Origin: Burkholderia cepacia
GTDB lineage: Bacteria; Pseudomonadota; Gammaproteobacteria; Burkholderiales; Burkholderiaceae
Assembly (NCBI RefSeq): GCF_001718835.1
Contig: NZ_CP013442.1
Location: forward strand, 496,001-560,000
Length of the DNA stretch: 64,000 nt
Direction of reading: 5' to 3'
Part shown: in pieces, positions 62,545 to 64,000 of the stretch
How the letters are laid out: each line of letters opens with the position of its first letter
Numbering within the stretch: position 1 is the first letter of the stretch
Notes under the pieces: model-generated
What the model was told of the DNA's origin: nothing
Seen by the model: only the letters and a program-made list of their open reading frames with translations
Databases searched by the model: none
Program-made: the position numbers and the translations under genes

Positions 62545-62743
62545 CGTCGGTGCTCCCTTGTCTCGCATGTCTAGATCCCCAGCTTTTTAGCTATAGTCAG
62601 ACAAAAATGTACTAACCGGTCCGTATTTATCAGAAACGGGTAGCATTCTAGCCAGTGTGATAGGGATCCAATCAAGCGGAAAATAATAAATTCACCAATG
62701 ACATGCACTTGTCACATAAGCGTCCGGCGAACCCATCCCGTGG

Positions 62744-63808
62744 TTAAGCCGGTTCTGGCTTCCAGTTCTGGGGTAAGAGTTCGTCGAGCCGAGCTGCCGG
62801 ATGCACCGGCAGCCGCGCAAGGACGTCCTTAAGGTAGACGTAGGGATCGTGGCCGTTCATCTTGGCCGACTGAACCAGGCTCATGACGGCGGCAGCGCGG
62901 CGGCCGGCTCGCAACGAGCCCGCGAACAGCCAGTTGTTTCGGCCGATGGCGATCGGACGGATCTGGTTTTCGCACCAGTTGTTATCGATCGGGACTTGCG
63001 GATCGTCGAGGTAACGCGTCAGCGCGGCCCATCGTCGTAGGCTGTAGTCGAGCGCCTTTGCGATCGCGGTACCTTCGCTTACGCGGCTCCTTTGTTCGAT
63101 CATCCACGCATGCAGCGCATCGGCGATCGGTTGAGCACGTCGTTGCCGCATTTCCAGGCGAGATGGCGCGGCCAGTTGCTGCACTTCGCGCTCAATCTCG
63201 TAGAGCTGGCCGATGTGGTTCAAGGCGTCCTGCGCAATCTGGCTTTTGTTCGCGACATGCAGGTCGTAGAACTTGCGCCGTGCGTGCGCCATGCAGCCCA
63301 GTTCGGTGATGCCCTGTGCAAACAGCGCTTTGTAGCCCGTGAAGTCATCGCACACGAGTCCGCCCCGCCAATCATCGAGGAATGCCCTCGCATGCTCGCC
63401 TGATTGAATCGCCCCGGAAATGTAGGAGACTTTAACGCTGGGCTGTAACAGGAGCATTGAAGGATGGAAAGCGAAAGCAAAGCAAAGAAGCCGACCGGGG
63501 CGCGGTATTCTGAGGAGGTTCAGGAGCGCACCGTGCGGATGGTGTTCGATCACCTGGGCAGGCACCGGTGACTGGATCAGCGTCTCGCATTGCTGGCACA
63601 CCCACTTGCCGCGCACGTGACGCTCGACGGTAAAGACGCCGGGCGTGTAATCCAGCTTCTCGCTGACGTCTTCACCGATCCGCTTGAGCTGACACCCGCA
63701 CGCGCACGTAGTGGACGCCGGCTCGTGACGCACTTCCACGCGCGGCAGATTCGCCGGCAACGGCGCGCGGCGCGATTGCTTACGCGGCCGAGGGCACTGT
63801 CTGCTCAC
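62744..63808 (-). pseudogene. IS66 transposase (TnpC), truncated and chimeric
   Basis: The C-terminal part is typical IS66 TnpC (FLDDWRGGLVCDDFTGYKAL; MAHARRKFYDLHVANKSQIA; YLDDPQVPIDNNWCENQIRP; IGRNNWLFAGSLRAGRRAAA). The zinc-finger part is present upstream (TTCACGCQLKRIGEDVSEKL; KWVCQQCETLIQSPVPAQVI). The normal stretch between them with the first catalytic aspartate is missing. It is replaced by about 130 bp that on the plus strand is the start of an IS3-type orfA. The frame stays open by chance, but the protein cannot be active. The N-terminus is also cut off. Confidence 0.88.
63464..63556 (+). pseudogene. Fragment of an IS3-type OrfA within the IS66 relic
   Basis: Starting at the ATG at 63464 the plus strand encodes about 31 residues (KKPTGARYSEEVQERTVRMV), the usual start of an IS3-type OrfA, with an AGGAG-like site upstream. 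It ends abruptly at the IS66 junction near 63550. Confidence 0.65.
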
Positions 63809-63829
63809 TTGACACCGGCCTGCTAATGG

Positions 63830-63855
63830 GTGTCCACCTACTCTTAAGTGGACAC
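63830..63855. repeat. Inverted repeat GTGTCCAC...GTGGACAC
   Basis: Perfect 8-bp arms (63830-63837 and 63848-63855) around a 10-base loop. The sequence looks like two abutting IS tips or a scar of an excised element, inside the IS66 relic and upstream of the tnpC fragment. Confidence 0.45.
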
Positions 63856-64000
63856 GTTACTCCCAAGCCCCTTAGCTCAACTCAAGACGGGTTCGCCGGA
63901 CGTTTACGGAAAAAATGGCGTTGGTACGTCTGACACTCAAACATCGGCAGTCTGCCGTAGATTCGCCCCAGTCGCCCGTCGGCGATGTGACCGCTGCCAC

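Larger units (their letters stand above)
62716..63907 (-). mobile_element. IS66-family remnant with inserted IS3 fragment
   Basis: The ends are inverted copies of an IS66-like terminus: AAGCGTCCGGCGAACCC at 62718-62734 and GGGTTCGCCGGACGTTT at 63889-63905. A full IS66 element is about 2.5 kb with tnpA, tnpB and tnpC; only part of tnpC remains. A short IS3-type left end with the start of an orfA lies inside. No 8-bp target duplication was found. Confidence 0.75.

Overview
The window looks like an accessory-rich stretch of a Burkholderia replicon, most likely from the B. cepacia complex. The evidence is the high GC with strong third-position G/C bias, the paralogous H-NS-type proteins, the many AraC-type regulators and the beta-oxidation gene sets. 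Species and replicon are inference. No rRNA, tRNA, CRISPR array or replication origin was seen.

Left part (1-9.5 kb). A minus-strand uptake block holds tonB, exbB, two exbD genes, an XRE-cupin regulator, a large TonB-dependent receptor and the start of a peptide-type ABC solute-binding protein. An AT-rich gap upstream of tonB carries three copies of a TTTGAT-N3-ATCAAA palindrome, two of them identical 21-mers exactly 100 bp apart. rimJ, a small coiled-coil gene with a good terminator, and an H-NS-like gene follow.

9.9-15.7 kb. A thiolase, a short-chain dehydrogenase and an acyl-CoA synthetase form one operon, divergent from an AraC regulator. A DUF2071-like gene follows.

Accessory island (15.8-31.9 kb). 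Almost every gene is on the minus strand and visibly less GC-rich. It holds TPR proteins, a DUF6881-like protein, a lipoprotein, an outer-membrane barrel, a putative PD-(D/E)XK nuclease with small neighbours including a second H-NS-like gene, and an overlapping OLD-family ATPase/TOPRIM nuclease plus UvrD helicase pair (Gabija-like). Upstream lie a translationally coupled membrane-anchor/TPR pair sharing an unusual GVAAN motif and a membrane protein with a beta-sandwich-like domain. Related 55-bp repeats, probably relic IS ends, lie at 18.57 and 31.61 kb in the same orientation and bracket 13 kb of this DNA. This is the best place to look for undescribed biology.

32.0-36.1 kb is a 2-deoxyribose catabolism cluster (kinase, FucP-like permease, DeoR regulator, deoC aldolase) with operator-like palindromes and a possible remnant of a deoX-like gene. 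36.2-39.5 kb holds a DUF815 ATPase, AraC and TetR regulators, a DUF1772 membrane protein and a gutted NAD(P)-binding gene. 39.6-45.2 kb is a fatty-acid oxidation operon (acyl-CoA dehydrogenase, ETF-ubiquinone oxidoreductase, thiolase, 3-hydroxyacyl-CoA dehydrogenase). 45.4-54.9 kb holds AraC regulators, an FAD monooxygenase, a fadD-like ligase, an SGNH hydrolase and a two-component system.

Right end (55.1-64 kb). An intact IS630 element, a decayed IS3-type element and an IS66-derived chimera surround two secreted polysaccharide-degrading enzymes, a GH74-type xyloglucanase and an alginate-lyase/LamG protein, which look like imported cargo.
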